64,000 bases of DNA from Fretibacter rubidus (GTDB lineage Bacteria; Pseudomonadota; Alphaproteobacteria; Caulobacterales; Maricaulaceae), in contig NZ_CP163423.1 of assembly GCF_041429785.1 (NCBI RefSeq), forward strand, positions 2,232,001 to 2,296,000, in the 5' to 3' direction. Under the pieces are notes generated by a model. That model had not been told where the DNA came from, ran no database searches, and was given only the letters and a program-made list of their open reading frames with translations. Both the position numbers and the translations under genes were made by a program. Shown here in pieces: positions 62,260-64,000 of the stretch; positions within the stretch are counted from its first letter, which is position 1; every line of letters begins with the position of its first letter.

Positions 62260-64000
62260 ATGCGCCAGTTTTTTGACAATGCAAATTTTGACACGGACAT
62301 CGCGACCAATGTCTCGGTCTTAGATGATTTCTTAGTCTATCATACGGATAGCTGCGCCTGTTGTGATTGTGACCAGTCGCCCGACTCGGATGGGGGTTTC
62401 ATCATGCCCGTCGACATCGAAGAAGCCCATAACGGGCTTGATAAGCCCAGTTTTGACTACGACGAAGCCGCTGTCCAAATTGGACGTGCGAATTTCAAAT
62501 GGGACGACTTAGTCGGCGACCGCGAAATCGGCACCGCTGGCATTATTGAATGGTCATTCCGCAGCTTCTTTGCCGAAGATACAGCTGAAAATCCGCAAGA
62601 TTATGGCCGTGTCGACCCCGATATGATGAACTTCGTTTTTCGCGCTATTAATTATTTTGAAAATGTCGCAGATGTGTCCTTTGTACGCCTTGGCACAGGC
62701 ACAAGCGGCGAAGCGGCGTTCTCTGATGACGCTGATCTGCAAATCCAATCATTCCTGAATTACGGTGGCGGTTGGGCCAGCACGGGACGCACACGCACAA
62801 GCAACGAAACTATTTGGACCGCGACAAACTCAACGGTGACCATTGGCGAGACCGCGGGTTATGTTGATGATGACGATTACGGCATGTCTGTCACAATCCA
62901 CGAGATTGGTCACGCGCTCGGCCTCTCCCACCCTGGCGATTATAACGGCTCTGGATCAAACTACGTCGATGACGCTGAGTACTTTGAGGATAGCCGCCAA
63001 TATAGCGTCATGAGCTATTGGAGCGCGTCTAATACAGGTGCCGATCACGCGGAATGGGTGTGGCAAGACGGTCAGTGGAATTATGTCGGCGGCTATGCGA
63101 CGAATTTCTTGCTGCATGATATTGCGGCTTTGCACCGTCTTTACGGTGAAAACACAACGGCCTATTCGGGTGATACGGTTTACGGCTTTAATTCCAATAC
63201 CGGTGATAGCGGATGGACGCTGTCTGATAATCTGGACAGCATCATTGCTGCCGTTTGGGATACAGGTGGGATTGATACGTTGGATGTATCCGGCTTTGAT
63301 GTTGAATCTGACATTGACCTACGCGAAGAGGCGTTTTCCAGCTTTGGTTACCTGACTTATAATTTTTCTATCGCGCGCGGTGTTGTCATTGAAAACGCCA
63401 TTGGCGGCGGCGGTGAAGATACGATTTTAGGCAATGATGCGAATAATGAATTAACGGGTAACGCTGGCGATGACTCACTTATGGGCGGTGCGGGTAATGA
63501 CACGCTAATTGGCGGCACGGGTAATGATGCCATGGACGGCGGTGACGGCGATGATATAATCTATGCCGACGCAGAAGATGACTTTAGCCAGATATTTGGC
63601 GGCGACGGCGTTGATATGCTCTACCTCGTGACAGAGGACGCCAGCGGTCTTGATATTGTCGGACAAGGGTTTGAGAACGCCGAGGTTACAAACTCAGCTG
63701 GCGATATTTTGATGGCTGTTGCCACCGTCGGCCAGACATTGACTCAAACGGAATTTGATATTGCAGGCACACAAAGCTGGGCCTCGAAAAGCGTATCTTA
63801 TGTCGGAGACGAAATTAGCGAACGTGAAACCGCGAATGATAATGGTGTTGTTGTGTCCACAACAAATGACCTTGATGACGCCTTTGACTGGGCCACGCGC
63901 ACGGTCACTGTCGATACAGATGACACGCAAAACTATCAAACACAGACGGCTTACCAAAACGAAGCGGGGCAGTTTACGCAGCGCGTTTCATTGTTTGATG
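62260..64000 (+). CDS. Secreted M10 (serralysin-like) RTX metalloprotease, 3' end outside window
   Basis: A 580-codon open frame that runs off the right edge. The zinc motif HEIGHALGLSH is at residues 214-224, with Met-turn SVMSYW near 251. Aspartate- and glycine-rich RTX nonapeptide repeats lie near 385-435 (GGAGNDTLIGG, GGDGDDIIYAD), binding calcium. There is no N-terminal signal peptide, as in serralysins exported by type I secretion with a C-terminal signal, which would lie beyond the window. The N-terminus has an unusual CACCDC cluster (residues 32-37). ATG 62260 is the first in-frame start; two ATGs just before it are in other frames. Confidence 0.92.
   Translation, partial: MRQFFDNANFDTDIATNVSVLDDFLVYHTDSCACCDCDQSPDSDGGFIMPVDIEEAHNGLDKPSFDYDEAAVQIGRANFKWDDLVGDREIGTAGIIEWSFRSFFAEDTAENPQDYGRVDPDMMNFVFRAINYFENVADVSFVRLGTGTSGEAAFSDDADLQIQSFLNYGGGWASTGRTRTSNETIWTATNSTVTIGETAGYVDDDDYGMSVTIHEIGHALGLSHPGDYNGSGSNYVDDAEYFEDSRQYSVMSYWSASNTGADHAEWVWQDGQWNYVGGYATNFLLHDIAALHRLYGENTTAYSGDTVYGFNSNTGDSGWTLSDNLDSIIAAVWDTGGIDTLDVSGFDVESDIDLREEAFSSFGYLTYNFSIARGVVIENAIGGGGEDTILGNDANNELTGNAGDDSLMGGAGNDTLIGGTGNDAMDGGDGDDIIYADAEDDFSQIFGGDGVDMLYLVTEDASGLDIVGQGFENAEVTNSAGDILMAVATVGQTLTQTEFDIAGTQSWASKSVSYVGDEISERETANDNGVVVSTTNDLDDAFDWATRTVTVDTDDTQNYQTQTAYQNEAGQFTQRVSLFD

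Overview
The window looks like a chromosomal segment of a marine-type alphaproteobacterium. The basis is gene content: fixLJ/fixT/fixK beside ccoGHIS, GreA, an ELM1-family protein, a TonB-dependent receptor, a complete Hyphomonadaceae/Caulobacterales-style gsp operon, and AtuA-like catabolism. Hyphomonadaceae/Maricaulales is my inference; there is no rRNA or other marker gene here. I see no IS element, prophage, CRISPR array, tRNA or rRNA.

Layout. 1-8.4 kb: low-oxygen respiration block. ccoG(partial)HIS encode the assembly and copper-supply factors of cbb3 oxidase. They converge on a FixK-type regulator, a FixT-like receiver protein, FixJ and FixL, plus a small secreted Cys/His protein and a membrane protein. 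Good FixK-type boxes lie before the fixT-like gene and in the 8.4-8.6 kb divergent promoter region. 8.6-14.8 kb: one tightly overlapped + strand operon with an isoquinoline/aldehyde-oxidoreductase-type molybdoenzyme (iorAB-like), flavocytochrome c sulfide dehydrogenase (fccAB) and soxXYZA, but no soxB or soxCD. 14.8-25.9 kb: a - strand type II secretion operon gspCDEFGHIJKLMN ending in a lipoprotein gene; no prepilin peptidase gene is included.

25.9-29 kb: a UPF0126 membrane protein, an Lrp/AsnC regulator divergent from hppD (tyrosine catabolism), and cytochrome b561. 29-39.2 kb: lipid or terpenoid-like acyl-CoA catabolism. A GPH-type MFS transporter precedes a five-gene - strand operon (thiolase, SDR, MaoC, two acyl-CoA dehydrogenases), which is divergent from an AtuA-like protein, an enoyl-CoA hydratase and a TIGR03084-type protein. 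A TonB-dependent receptor follows across a shared terminator. 39.3-51.7 kb: housekeeping and signalling genes (greA, ELM1, ThuA-like lipoprotein, trxB, LysR, a hybrid histidine kinase, aspartate aminotransferase, EamA transporter), with a candidate stress sRNA at 46.87-46.94 kb behind an EcfG-like promoter.

51.8-64 kb: a TonB-like Pro/Glu-rich membrane-anchored protein, SRPBCC protein, FMN glutamate-synthase-like protein, haloalkane dehalogenase-like hydrolase, free-standing ParB-like domain, FAH-family and dienelactone hydrolases, a glycine-zipper/LysM lipoprotein, a bacterial pentameric ligand-gated channel homologue, pyruvate kinase, and a secreted M10 (serralysin-like) RTX metalloprotease running off the right edge.

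The most unusual parts are the soxB-less Sox/Fcc/molybdoenzyme operon with a SoxY lacking the usual GGCGG tail, the compact FixLJ-FixT-FixK circuit with matching boxes, the candidate GsrN-like sRNA, and a Cys-clustered N-terminus on the M10 protease. All functions are read from sequence motifs and family knowledge; no database search was possible.
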